Below are positions 1 through 40,900 of a stretch of 64,000 nucleotides of DNA, piece by piece. The notes beneath the pieces were generated by a model, which saw only the letters and a list, made by a program, of their open reading frames with translations, was not told the DNA's origin and searched no databases. Origin of the DNA: Undaria pinnatifida (taxonomy: Eukaryota; Sar; Phaeophyceae; Laminariales; Alariaceae); NCBI GenBank assembly GCA_012845835.1, contig JABAKD010000025.1:20229932-20293931 (forward strand), given 5' to 3'. Positions within the stretch are counted from its first letter, which is position 1. Every line of letters starts with the position of its first letter. The position numbers and the translations under genes are program-made.

Positions 1-27474
<27,474 letters not shown>

Positions 27475-28889
27475 GTTGCTGCTGCTTCTCCTCCCCCACT
27501 CCCTCCGTGCTGGCCCCTCCCTTCTCCCCCGCTTTACTGCCCGTCTGCCTTACTGCTTCCTTGCTCCCGTGCGGATTTGTCCAGTTAGCCCCGCGCAGGC
27601 TACAGGCCGTTCGCTTCCTCCGACTCCCCCGATTGCCTTTCACTCCTCCCCCGAAATCCAATCGCCCTCTCTGCCCTGCCTTCCTTCCTTGAACTGGGGG
27701 GCGTTCTTGTCTCAGGAGACAGGTCGCAAGTCGCCGCTGCCGTTGCTGCCGCTGCTGCTGCTATTCTTGCTGATGCTGCAGATGCTTCTGCCTCACCGAA
27801 CCAAGCTTCTTCCGCTGGGACCACTAAGAAGTGGGAGCCCACACACGGGAGGGGGAGTGCCTGCGCTTGCTTTTCCCCCACGCAAAAACAAGAGATTCCC
27901 CAATTCCTTCCTCTCACCCTCTCTCTCGCCCTCCCCCCTTTCCCTTTCAATGGCTAGCTCAAAGCCTTCGAGCAAAGGCAGGCCACCCCCCTGCTCTCGA
28001 TCCGCCCAGACAGCGCTGCTTGAACTGTGATAAATTCAAAGGCTGCAAAAAAAAGTGTAGGGCTGCGTTTCGCAGCGGGGTTCCACCAATCCCTCCGATC
28101 GAATTCACGGCGCGGGATCGGAGGGGCGGGGGATCCAAGCAACACTAGTCCTCACTTTTTATTCGGCTCTCTTTCCTCACACGCCCTTTGTTGTTTTCCG
28201 AGACAGACACGCGCGTGCGCTGACTGAGATCGAGCGCAAGCAACGCAAACGCAGCCCCGTCCTGGCTGCCGACAGCGAGCGGCGCAATTATAATACTCGG
28301 CAAAAAATAGCCAATTATAGATGCAATAGCTGCACTCATCAGTGTCCTCGGCATAAACTGGCCAATAATAGATTGATATTACTGTGGTCACCAGCGAACG
28401 AAATACGTGCGTTCGGTACCGCGTGGGACTTAAATTTAAGCCTCGTACGTTGATTAATGTTGAGATATAAACGGTCCTTATGCTTGTGTTCAAATGGGAA
28501 GTGAATTTTCCCGTTTTCTCTATTTCGTAGACCCACACACAAACAGACAGACGGAGCTTGCTCGCCGGAGGATGCTTGTCCGAACTTGGTGTCGCTTTCG
28601 TAAGGAACGCGCAAGTTCGTAAGCTGGAAAGGGCTGGGAGCTGAGAGACGGCTGAGAGCGAGAGGGAAAAATCGCCGAAAGAACGTCTCGAGTTGTCGGC
28701 CACCGTCTGCGTGCGTGAAAAACCGGGGAGAGCAAGGGACAGGGCTCCCGCGGGGGGGGGTGGGGAGGAAAGGCTCAAGGCTCGCTTAGCTGACTTTGCT
28801 TTGGCTTTTGGTCGGTTTTAAGTCGTTTTTAGAGGGGGGACGGACGGGGGACCGGCGACCGGAGCCAGCGTTTAGCTTTCGCTATCATC
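27475..28889. promoter_or_regulatory. Head-to-head intergenic region, probable bidirectional promoter
   Basis: 1.4 kb separate the RPB1 start codon (minus strand) from the proposed start codon of the ArfGAP gene (plus strand). It has no recognisable coding sequence or large repeat, unlike nearly every other stretch of this length here. It must contain both 5' UTRs and at least the RPB1 promoter. No TATA box could be assigned with confidence. Confidence 0.55.
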
Positions 28890-28961
28890 ATGGCTTCGTC
28901 CCTTGAGACCGGGCCAGGCACCCCACAGCCGGGCCCGCTTCCAACTCCCACCATGACCGAG
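28890..28961 (+). CDS. ArfGAP gene exon 1 (proposed)
   Basis: 24 codons from ATG in a good start context (ATCATGG): [20 protein letters not shown] onward, ending GAG|GTGAGA in phase 0, which fits exon 2. Pro/Gly-rich and without known homology. It requires a 16.1-kb intron, so an alternative first exon nearer 45 kb is possible. Confidence 0.5.
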
Positions 28962-31900
28962 GTGAGAACCATGTTTCCGTCTTGCTTACAGCATTAGCCC
29001 ACCCAGGAAGGTGACGCACGTGAGTGTCTCACTTCCCCTCCCCTCGGACCTCGGAGAAGGATGTCGCTCACTTTCATCTTTATTTGACAACGCGAAAATG
29101 TGAGTACGTACCTGCATTTACACCAGCTGAAACAGGAAAGACACGTAGACACGAGACGGGGCGACATCGAGCACCCATCAATCAACATCGACAGCACTTT
29201 TGGCTCATCCTGCAGACAGACAGACGACCGTCCTGTTTGTTTGGTTCGTCTTCAGTCTAGTATCATACAAAGTACCTGGTGCTTGTTACGCACGTATACA
29301 CATACTTGCACGCGAGTTATACGTGTAGAGAAGCACAGCTACCGCCATGCAACACCGCCGTGTTTTTTGTTTCCCTTCTTTATCCTCGAGCTGCCAAGTC
29401 AATCTCTAATCAACTATCAAGCAGGACCAACTTCAAAACGACGACGATTTTTTTAGTGATTTTGAGTTAGGCTTGCCTTGCTTGCGACGGCCGCATGTGG
29501 ACGTATTTACCGGTATTTGTGGGGGAGGGTGGAGAAAGGGCAGGCAGAGGAAGGGACGGGAGGGCGAGACAGAGAGACATAGACAGCAGTGGTGTTCTGT
29601 TGTGTTGGCAAGCTCATGAAATAAACGTTGGCGGTTGACGACATACCTGGTAGACCTCTGGAATCTCTGGAATATGTTCGGGAAATATAGATTTGAATGG
29701 GCTGTCTGGGACCACAAGTCCGAATGTGTCTGCTTCAGTACGCGGTATACTGCTGCTGTTGTATGCTTATATACTCATGCAAGCTATGCATGACAGATGA
29801 TACAAGAGTGAGTGCTGGCGTTGAATACTGCCAGTACAAGTATGCTGCCAGTATAATTACGCTGGCTGAGAGCACCAGTGGGTTGGACAGTGCAGCAGCG
29901 CATCTAGAAGAAACAGTTGACAAATAAAGTGTATAGAAAATTGAAGGGGAGTGATAATCTCGCAGACATAGGCGGAATCTAAACCTCGCCCACGGGGACG
30001 TATAAGAACCATCCCCGGATTTCCACCGTCGTATTACGGTTCGCTGTGTTTGAAAACTTGGTGCTGGCTGCTGGCTGCTGCTGCTGGCTGCTGCTGTGCC
30101 GGTAGCTTAAAACTAGCACCAAACTACCGTTTAGTTTATATCATATGCTTGCTCATCTAAAGTTTCCAGATCTCACGGTTGATTGACAGCCAGCCGTGGT
30201 TCCCTCAATGATGGAAGTTGTGGGCTGAAGTTGTACTGTAAATGGGTGCCGAAAGCTAGCTGTAAGGCAGCTATTTGGCACGTGTTCCTCTTTTCCTCCA
30301 CACGTACATTATGCACTGCTGTTGTCTACTGCTGTTGTGGGTAGGTTGTGTAATATTCAAGTTATAGACTACACTGCTGTGGGTGCGCTTGCACATTGTC
30401 CTGTTATAGTTCCTGGATACAACAGGCACGTCAGACTGACACTATTCTTGGGCACCTACGGAGAGCAAGCGTGGGATATTCTTCCCTCTGCGGGTGTGTG
30501 ATGTGTGTAGGCTGCACTACTGCTTGCTGTGTACTTACTGTGCATGTACACATGTATGTATGCATATGTACTGCGTGCTGCATGCATGCAGCGGTCGCGG
30601 TGTCCACAGCACGTGCAAATCGTCCTCGATTTCGACGATTTCTCACTCGTAGGGGCTGAAGTCCGGCCTTCAGTGTGTGGGGTATGTAGTCTAGGTGTGA
30701 TATTGCTGCATGTAGTGGTGGTCGTGGGGCTGTAGGAGCAACGCCAGCACCTACGTGTGTGGGGCTGCACTACGTACTGCTGCTGTGGCGGCCTAAACAG
30801 CACCTGCAAATCGTCATCGATTTTGCCAATTTCTAGCTTTCAGGGGCTGAAAGTCGAGCCTTGAGTGTACAGGGGTGTCCAGGTAGGTGTCATATTGCTG
30901 CCTATCTCGGTGGCCATGGTGCTGAAGGGGCGGTGCCAGCACCCTCGTTGATGCCCGCGAATTTGCACACTGCAAACCGTAATATGACGGTGGAAACCCG
31001 GGGATGGTTCTTATATGTCCCCGTGGGCGAGGTTTAGATTCCGCCTATGTCTGCGAGATTATCACTCCCCTGGACACCTACGGAGAGCAAGCGTGGGATA
31101 TTCTTCCCTCTGCGGGTGTGTGATGTGTGTAGGCTGCACTACTGCTTGCTGTGTACTTACTGTACATGTACACATGTATGTATGCATATGTACTGCGTGC
31201 TGCATGCATGCAGCGGTCGCGGTGTCCACAGCACGTGCAAATCGTCCTCGATTTCGACGATTTCTCACTCGTAGGGGCTGAAGTCCGGCCTTCAGTGTGT
31301 GGGGTATGTAGTCTAGGTGTGATATTGCTGCAAAATTGAAAACTACTCACGTCCCACAAAACGCCATCCCACACAACGTAGAAACCTTACAAATGGAGAA
31401 TTGAGTACGCGGGAGAAGGAGAGAGAGGCAGAGACGGGGGTTGACCATGAACGAGTTATTGTCTCCCGCTACAAGCTAAACCCACGTTCCCCCGCACTGC
31501 TGTGATGGGAAGCGAAGCGAAAATGCGCAACAAAGTCGATTCCGGCGGAGGGGCCTCACCAGCCCCAGGGGCGGGGCGATGGCTCCCGGCTTCGACGCGA
31601 GCGGCAGCTTCATCACCAGCACGCCAGGTTGCGGCTTCGCCACGACAGTCAGTGTGCTGAGAGAAGCGTGTATTGTGTGCTTATTTCTACAGTATGCATT
31701 GTGGCTGACGCTTCACGCGACATCTTCCGCAGCCGACAGCGGCAAGTCTATACCAGCAAGCCAGATGAATCAATCTTCTGCTCAGGACAAAGGTGCGGGA
31801 GTTGTGGAGCCCGCCGTCTCGGACCGCGCAACAGCCCCCAAAATACGGTGCGACTTCGAAAACTACGTTATAATGAAGACTTGAGATTTCAGGCTGTATG

Positions 31901-34900
31901 GGCTGTGTCGGTAAGCACTGCTGTCGTGCCCCCGTAGTCGTCTTGGACCTCAACGCGCGTCGTCAATACGGGAAAGGGCGTTGCCGCCGCTGGCGCCCGC
32001 GGGTGCACGCAGGCCCATTTATTGGTCAAATGCTCGTGTTTCGGGACGTCTCATCGGCCAACACACGCGCAGACAAGCATCATGTTTGCGCAGTGCTTCT
32101 GCTTGGCACCTTCAGCCCTCACAGGCTTGATCTCACCCAGACCTGAGCCCTCCAGACTGACCCGAGGAGGAAAAACTACCTGCCGCCGGCAGGACCTACC
32201 GAGCACCCTGGTCCCACGCCGACCAAAATCAACGGTCGGACATGCCTAATGATAGCAAACGTTTTTGTCGAAAATGTTGCTTACCCTTAAGAGCGACAGG
32301 TCGGGGCGCCTGATCTCGCGCATGGCTGGCACGCGCTTATCGATGGAGGACAATCCCACTAGACGAAATGTCAACGGTCGAAGAAAGCCTTTCGGCGGTT
32401 CCGGTACCAAACTTGTCTTTCTTTTGCATGGTTGAAAATATGTTCAACCGCCGCATTGAGAGCCGTTGCAAGCGAGGCACGGAGGTGGCTCCTGCGTACC
32501 CGGCGCGAGAGGCCTCCGTGAGAGAGGGACGGGGGCGGGCTTTGTTCAAGTCGAATCGAGAGAGCGGCCGCCAAGGGGCGATGATCTCGGCTTCGCGGCT
32601 TCAGTCGTGTGCTGTGACCACTGCTGCCTGCTGTCGGTCACTGTTGTGGTTGCTGTTGTTGCTGTTGTGATGGCTGTTGTCTTGATATGTCGTTACTACA
32701 GTCTGTCACGTACCAATCGACATCCAGCATGCACGCATAGTACACACATACGAAACATACACCCATAGTCCGTATTGATGTATAATGAGATAAGGGTGCC
32801 GTGGGTCGACTATGAGACACATTTTTTTTTTTTTTTCGCACACTTCTACTTTCCAGCTTCTGGACAAGCCGTGCTCACAGGTGTCGTCCCTTCTTCCCCC
32901 CGGTTCTTGCCTTCAATTTTTATCGCGCATAGGGTTCAGCAATCCCACTGCTCGTCGATTTTTCATCGAGTGTTGCTAACTCACGCTCTCGCGTTTTCCG
33001 CAAATCAACTTGTGAGCAAGAAAAATTCCTCGCGAATTTATACAAGTATGCACTTGGGGGGATTCGAACTCACGAAACTGACCTATACCAGGCTCGAGGA
33101 TAACCTGATACGCCACCGGGCGACCGATACATTATGGCATGATAAGTGGCGTACACAGCAGTAGTATCGTATTTGGCATTGGGGATGCGTGCTCGATGGA
33201 GGCACTAAGGTATACCTCTTTTTGGCGATAATATTTTCTTTGAATGACGGGGCTTCTTATCCCAAATCGCCGGAATATTTCGTTCTTATTTTGCAACATG
33301 TTTCGTTGTATACCTATCAATTGGCCATTGGACTTATCATCGGGAAGAACTTTCAATTCTCTCCTAAGAATCAGTTTTTGGGCGGGGTATAGAGCTGCTC
33401 CTCAAATTGAGGCCCTTGGAAAAAACGTACGTGGACATCTACCGTTTGCACGTATCTTGATTTGGCCTATTCATGAGATACCAACCTTGTCTAAGCTACC
33501 ACCACAGCGCAAGACACCACCCCCGGTGACAACAATAACAACAATTAAAACAAAAACGCCAAGGGTAGCACCGGGGTTCGTTAGATGTCACCCTCTTATA
33601 ACTGATGTAGGCCTTGCAAACAGACCGACAAAAAGTATCACCGGGGGGGCTCGCACGCGAGCAGTGCGAAGGTGCGCGACCGCACCGCACATGGAGAATA
33701 ACGTTGAAGAGGGCCAGAGAGGGTTGTTCGGCACGGGCGGCCGGTCATCGTGGACGGAACGAACGCTTATGTGGCCCCGGCACCGCCTGCTGCCCCTACA
33801 CCGCCTCCTGGTACGCCTCAATCCACTATGGCCACTACTACTCGTATGGTGTACTTGTGAGACCACCCGGTGACCACGACCAATGAAGGAGCCCTTATCT
33901 CTGTCACGTGATGATCTTATCTTTTACTACTGCAAAAATGATCCCATGCTATTTCGACGAGCAGTAGTGTGTTTTTCATGGCAAGCCGTTTCACCAGGAC
34001 TTATCTCCGGAAACGTCTTGACGCCTTACCAACTGGCAACCGTTTTGGGGGACGAAATACTGGGAATTAGTGCAGGGAGGGATTTTAGGGCTCTAAAGGG
34101 CGGTTTTACACTGGGTACACCACTTTGCGAAACAACACGTAAAAGGTAACACACACCCTTGCATAGTTTTCTAAGCTAATTTTCTCGACAACGGGGAGTG
34201 TGTAAACGCCAAGCGATGCATACAGCAGGGGTCCCCCAGCAAGGCGGTGATGTGTCGGAGCAATGGTGTGCCAGAGCAATATGACCGCCTTGTCGGGGGA
34301 AACCGCCTTATTCATGCCAAATTATGAGGGCAATTCCCCAGTCGCGCTACAATAAGCGATTTTTGACCGCCTTATATAGGGATACCGCCTTACTGGGGAG
34401 CCCCTACGTACTGCTGTGCCGAATACGGCGAGAAGTCGGCGCGACATTTTCGACGCCACTTTTTTTTTGTGTGCGTGCCACCCTTGTTTTGGATCGTTTC
34501 CGCTCGGAATACCATCTTCCCGGGAGGTGTTATCTTGCGGGCTACCTGGTAGGCGGTAGTGGCGCCACGATGGCGAACGTTCACGCCTTTTCTCAAAGCA
34601 CCTCTGCTATACCTGCGGCGCCAGCACCGACAGCAGTGGCAAGCAGCGCTTGCCACGCCAGCCGCGGCAGCGCCTGCCTGTTGTACCAGGCCGGGCGCCC
34701 TTGGTTTTTACATGTTTACAAACTTTCTTCACGGTTTGCGCTATATGGATGCGTATGACGATATTTCATTAATTGCACCGACTTCGACATGTAAGGACGA
34801 AGGGGGCGGGATGGCAGGAGGCACTCGCACTCGCTCTTGCTTCTATAAATATGTACTGCTGTAGTGCGTATCATGTTTTTTTGTGTTTATTAGTGTTTAT

Positions 34901-37900
34901 AGTGTGCTGGCGGTTCATTTCGGGTGTCAACTGAGGTAGTGATAAGTGTCTGGAGCCTGTCCTGTGACCACGGACTTGATTATGCGAGTTAATGTGAGAA
35001 AAACAATAACAGCAACAACAATCCCGACAACGCAAAAAAAAGTCCTTTTGTTCACGCACAAATGTTCTTCCTCGATAAACATGGATTCGGTTATAAAGGT
35101 GTAAAGAAAGGGCAAAGGGCGCAATTCGAAGTGAGTCGACGAGGGACGAAAAGGCAGGGGACACACATGATTGTGTTTTTTCAACCATTTCATCCCAGTG
35201 ACGTCAGTAGTGTAGGACACCCCGAAAAGGGGTGAAAGCTTCTCGAGGTAAAAATGAAGGCGGGTACCGCCGTAGTGAGCATTGGGGAGGGGAGCCTGAT
35301 TGATGACCCCGTCTCTGGGGGAGGGGGAAGGAGAACGATGTGCAAACATGATAAATGGGATGAGCAACTAAAAAAAATGAGTATGGTTGTTGTTCTCACA
35401 TGAACTCGCATAATCAAGTCCGTGGTCACAGGACAGGCTCCAGTCACTCTGGAGAGGGAGAATACCCCAGGGAAAAAACGAAGCAAACAAGTACATGGAT
35501 ATTATAAAAATAAATTTACACTCCAGCTGTGAGATCGAAGATTTTGTCGAAACTCGTCTTTGCAAGCTGTGTGTGATACTCTGATCGCGCGTATTGGGTG
35601 TGTGTCCTCATTAAAGATATAGGTCGGCGACTCCCCTCGGAACTACAGTGTAGCTTGTACCAGGGTCACCAGGGTGATGTTAATCAGTCTGCGCGGAGAC
35701 TATAAAACCCGTTTTCGAGTGGGATAAAATTTGACAGCTGTGGAAGGTAATGCATCAGTTTATCAAGTGTATCCTTCAAGTCGTATAACCACGTATATAT
35801 ATATATATATTTTAAAGTATATCATATTATAGCTGAAGCAATTCATGCTTCCGCCAAAAATTAGTAACACGTCACACCGGAAGTCAGCCTACCCACGTGC
35901 CAGGCCCATACCGATACATATGTTTGAAGACTCGCATCTGAAACCGACTACACCGCATGCCACCCAGGAAACCCAACCGATGTACAAATCCAAATCCGAG
36001 GAGGAAAAAAACAACTAATACATGTGCATCTTTCGTGCATGTCGTGTATCAATTTAACTCAATTGCATTCGCAATCCAGCGCTACGTCGTAGCTGGTGTA
36101 TTCTTCGGTTGCCGTGGCAATGACAGCGCGAGCTGTCCTTACCGTCGGTCACCGTTAGTACCCACAGCCACGAACGCTGCCGTGGTATACGGATGCCTGA
36201 GTATGTCGAGCCCCGACGTGATCCGTGAGGATCAGTAACGAAGACCACTGATAGGGACAGATTACGCTATACCTACAATGGGACTCGAAGGGTGCGCCAG
36301 CTAGCGTTGGGCTGCGAAAGCAACTGAGTTAAATCGACACACGACGCGTATGAAAATACGCGGAAGTGTGGTGAGCTAAAGCTTTATTTGTCCCAATCCG
36401 CCGGAGGATAAAATAAGAAAAAAAAAAAAAAATCAGGTGCGGTGAAGATAGCCACCCGGAAAGTCGTTCATCCGGGTAGCGTGGGACATTCGCACTCTCA
36501 CCCACAAGCAACACCCCTGGCCATGAGAAAACAGCTTTCCGCCGTATTTGGCCCATTTACGGTCCACCCTCCCCCGTTGGGGCGTTGGTCGCTGGCGGTA
36601 TTGTTGCAATCGCATGTGGCTTGGGATTACAGATCGACTTTGACGTGTTTCGTTTTACAATGTAAACAGTTTCGACTGTTTTCAGTGGTACGACGAGCAC
36701 CACACCAGAGAGCAAGCACTACCGACAGCAACAGCATCTGCCCGTCGGAACACGCGCGCAGTACGAGTAGTTGCAACCAGCGCATAGTATGTGCGATACA
36801 ACGGATGCTGGGAATTTGTAGTAATGTTGGTCCCTCGATGATGCCAGTTGAGCCGCACCGGTTGCCTGATATTGCGCCTGTATAATCGCGTGGCCAGCTA
36901 GGAACAACCAGTAGCGGCAATACATGAAGTAGCACAGCAGCGGTAGTGCTACTTGCCGTGATATACGATAGCTCCGGTATTTCCGGCTGGCACATGCCGG
37001 CACTTTGCCTGGGCTACTCAATTTCATTTTTTTCAAACTCCCAAGGCTAACTTTGGTAAAAGTCTATGGGCGGGCCGATACTATCTGTAGGTCGGATGAA
37101 AAACACTTCAATCACGCTGCTGTAGAACAAGTTTTGAGGTTGCGTTCTGTTTAGTTTTGCATTCCTGCGTCCGCCGTCCGCCCTGTTGCGTAGGTACCAG
37201 GTACGAGGTATTCATTGAGGGCTAATATCACGACCAAACAACTAATTCGCGTAGACCGACTCTCGCATTGTCCAGTGGTCATGGGAAGCGCGTTGACCTT
37301 GCGTTGCGCTTCAGCGCAGAACCTTGTAGTTGTTAATAAATAGTATATTGTGGGAATTTTCCGTTCATTTTATATATCGAACGCAGCGCGTTTTGACTTC
37401 TATCATACCCCCTGACATCCCCAAGACTTGTTTTGCTGATACACGAACGACGTCATATACATACCTGGTCCAGCACACTGCCAGGGTCCTCACTGGCTAT
37501 TCTTAATGCAGAATGGGTAGTGAGACCCGGGTACGACGACCAAACACTTGATAAGCGCGGTCACATGACCCTGCTATTGCTCAAAGATGTCGGACGAAGA
37601 TGTCGGTTGACGGTCTACAGTAGTAGTTTTGACCCGTCAAGCCGTGTTTGGATATATCATACTAGTTTTAGTGTGTGGAGTTACTTGACGGACTTGACGG
37701 CTGTCCGTCAAGGCGCAAGAGTGCCGTCAACCCAACATCTTCGCCATACAGGCTGGTTCACGTAAAAAATAACAAATTCTCTCCCCGGCGAATGCCGCTC
37801 GCAGTATCCAAAGGGTGAATATTTGGTACCATACTGACCCCATACGCAATGGAAAAGACTGACATGGCCAGTTCTTTTAACGGCCACGGGCTGTCTCTAG

Positions 37901-40900
37901 GAGCAAAACTCGTATCGACCAATTGACAGTTCATCAATAATATTCAGGCTTTTTGCAAGCGGAGGCGAGAAAATATATCGCTCCGCATTTGGCACGAACC
38001 GGCTGGAGGTCGTACTCCCAAGGCATCTCTGTCGAAATTTTCGCGCAAAAAATCGAAGATGTGACCTGCCTGCGTGTTCAACATTAAACAGAACCTTGCG
38101 AGAAAACTGGATCCTTCGCTAACAGCCGTTCTTATCGGGGACCGTTTTTTGTCTTAAATTTCCTAAATATCCTAAATTTCCATATTTGTGAAGTGTGTCT
38201 TTAAATTCGGAGGCGTTCTGTAATAATTTGTAAACTTCTTCAGCCCCCAAAAATATGGAAAAGTTAACAATCACAAATTAAGAAATCCTGTCGTCGATTT
38301 CCATATTTCGAAGGCAGTGAGTGCTCCGACAAGCGCCGTGGCTCAACGCTGGGACCATCGGGTAGCTTTGAATGTTGACCAGGGTGGTCCAACATTATGG
38401 CCGATGGAAGGAAGCGGCCTGGGCCTCCGGAGGACTCATCCTCGAGTCGGACGAAAAACGTTTGTTCCTTCCCAATCATCCAAGCACGAGGCGCAGAAAC
38501 ATGAAGAAGGCTATCGCTGGTGTCCTCGTCGTGCTCGGCATATTCCTGGCACCAGGGGCTGCTGTCGCCGGATTGCACGAATCTGCTTGGCCTGGGTGCT
38601 TTCCTCTATTAAATACGATCTTCCGGGATGTTCGCTCGTGCTTGCTGTGTGACGACGCGCGTGACTGCTGGTGTGGGTGGCGGCGGTCTTGCTTTATGGC
38701 TCGGCTTTCAAAAATCAGGAAAAAAAAGACAAAACAACCAACAACCCCGCGCTCGGTAATACTGCAGACGTTTTCCATGGCAATCCTGGCAAAAAAAGGG
38801 GAAATTTAGGAAATTCACATTCCGATAAGAACCGCCCTAAAACCAAGTAATTTGAGGGAAATGACGTATCTTACTCATTTTTACGCACAAAAGACCAAAT
38901 GACCCCGCCGTTTTTGAGAGGTAGACCCTAAAAATTTGCGCACGTGTTCTACATGCCCATCTCGAGGCCTGGTCTCCGGAATGTTTTTCTTCCTTCTGTT
39001 TTTTCCCGAAACATTTTGGCCTAAGGTGGGCCACATTTCCAAACAATCTCAACTGACGAAAAATCAGACAAAAACAATTAAGACTACAAAACCCGACAGG
39101 TGAGGTCTTCGTAATGACACATGGAAGACGTGCAAACTTTCACGGTCTGAATCGAAAAAACGGCGTGGGCATTCGCCTGGGAATAAATTTGGTTGTTTTT
39201 TACTTGAAGCAGCCTTTTAAGAACTTTTAGAATGAAATGTTTTTCGGAATTTGTTCGCATAATTTTGAACGGTTTTTTGTCACAGTTCGCCGAGGCCTGG
39301 AGGCATTCCCTTGCGGGGATACAGAAGTGCCGAAATTGCCTTTGGGGTTAGTTGGGACACGGCTCGAGCCCGATTATAATCATCTCTCCTCTCGTTCAGT
39401 GCTTGGTATACTGGTGTACTGCTACTGTTGTAGTGGGTATCTGGTATGGTATGTGCCGGGTACCCATTTCCACAGCAGCGCCCTCAGCTTCACGTACGAG
39501 TATATTATTATTATAAAAATAAAAATACACTCCAGCTGTTAGATCGAAGATTTTGTCGAAACTCATATTTGCAAGCTGTGTTGTGATCCTCCGATCGCGC
39601 GTATTCACTGATATTGTGATGTGGTTGGAGCCCGCCCACACCTGCTGCGGCTCGTCTCTCTGTTAACAGGAGGCATCGGCACGGACGTTGGTTGTGCTGG
39701 GTGTAAGTGATGGGTGTGGAAAGGTCACTTTAACGTGAAGAACACACGCTTGTCTCTGAACTGCGAGGCGCACGCAGTACTTTTTTCAGTATAATGAAGA
39801 AGAAGTGGGTTTGACCAAAGCCACGGTAGAGGTAGTATCACTTTTCGTGTGAAATGGTTTCTGAATGGCAGGGCTCCTTATCCCAAAATCGTCGGAAATA
39901 GGTAATTTTTTTGTTGCACGATTCTCGTCGTGTACCCCGAGGCCATGTGGGATTTTTCATCCGGGATCATCGCAGTTTTTTTTTTTTTCTGGAAATCAGT
40001 TTTTGGGTTAAGGAGGACATGTCTTAAGCTCCCAAGTTGAGGAAACGTCAGAAAAAAAAGTGGTGCACCGTCTATCGTAGCGCGCGTTTGTTAACCCTTT
40101 TTTCCAAGTGTTTTGTCCCCGTGTCGGGAGTGCGATGCTAAACATGCTAAAACGGTTCCAGTGCTGTGCGAAACTTGCCCAAATGCGCCCTACGGCAAGG
40201 GACGTTCCCATGCTATGGCTCAGGCCATCTCCCTCTCGCCACTTTTAGAAAGAAGAGGTGGGTCACGGGCCATCTTTCTTCGCCACTATGTACTGTATGA
40301 GCATTTTCGAGCCGACACGTTTAGCGTGTCGAAAAAGGCCTCTTTCACATGATAAACTCCTCCAGAGCCTGTCGGCAAACATGGTCGAAGTTGGCAAAAT
40401 GGTCATTTATCTCGCCGCTGACACGGGTTCAACGCTTTTACTACTGGAACCCTTTTTTTTTCAAGCTTGCTTGAAATTTGTCTGGGGAGGGATTTCGGGA
40501 CTCTGAAGGCGTTGTAACCCAGAATTTGGACGACATGGCCAAGCACTAGCAGGAGAACCATTTCATTTTGGACCTTTAGTGGGGGACCGTTAGTGGCATG
40601 TCACAGGCACGCAGCAGAGTATCGGCACCAAGGGCCCCGTGTAAAAGCAGCCCAATATCAGTATCACGCTTTCTACCGGTGTCATATCACCATGCAAATA
40701 TTTCTGTCAGCGGCCTCCCTTGCAGATCCAACGCCCCCTGCACCTCCTAGAAGCCATCACGAACAGCGTATTCGTTGGTCGGGAGATCATCTGAGATCTG
40801 TGTGGAGGGGCTAGCGTGGTTCTCCTGGTCGAGGCTAGCTCGGAACGGGCTCGAGACGTGGCTCTGAGCGATGTGTCGTCGGCATTTTTTTCGGACTTCA

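Noticed and set aside
31560-31634. Ribosomal protein L11 exon
   Set aside because: APPLG vaguely recalls the APPxGPALG motif of L11, but the neighbouring segments do not match L11 and the length is too short to claim it.
36230-36320. tRNA gene on the minus strand
   Set aside because: CTTCGAGTCCC resembles a B-box, but no cloverleaf with paired acceptor stem could be formed; at most an old SINE head.
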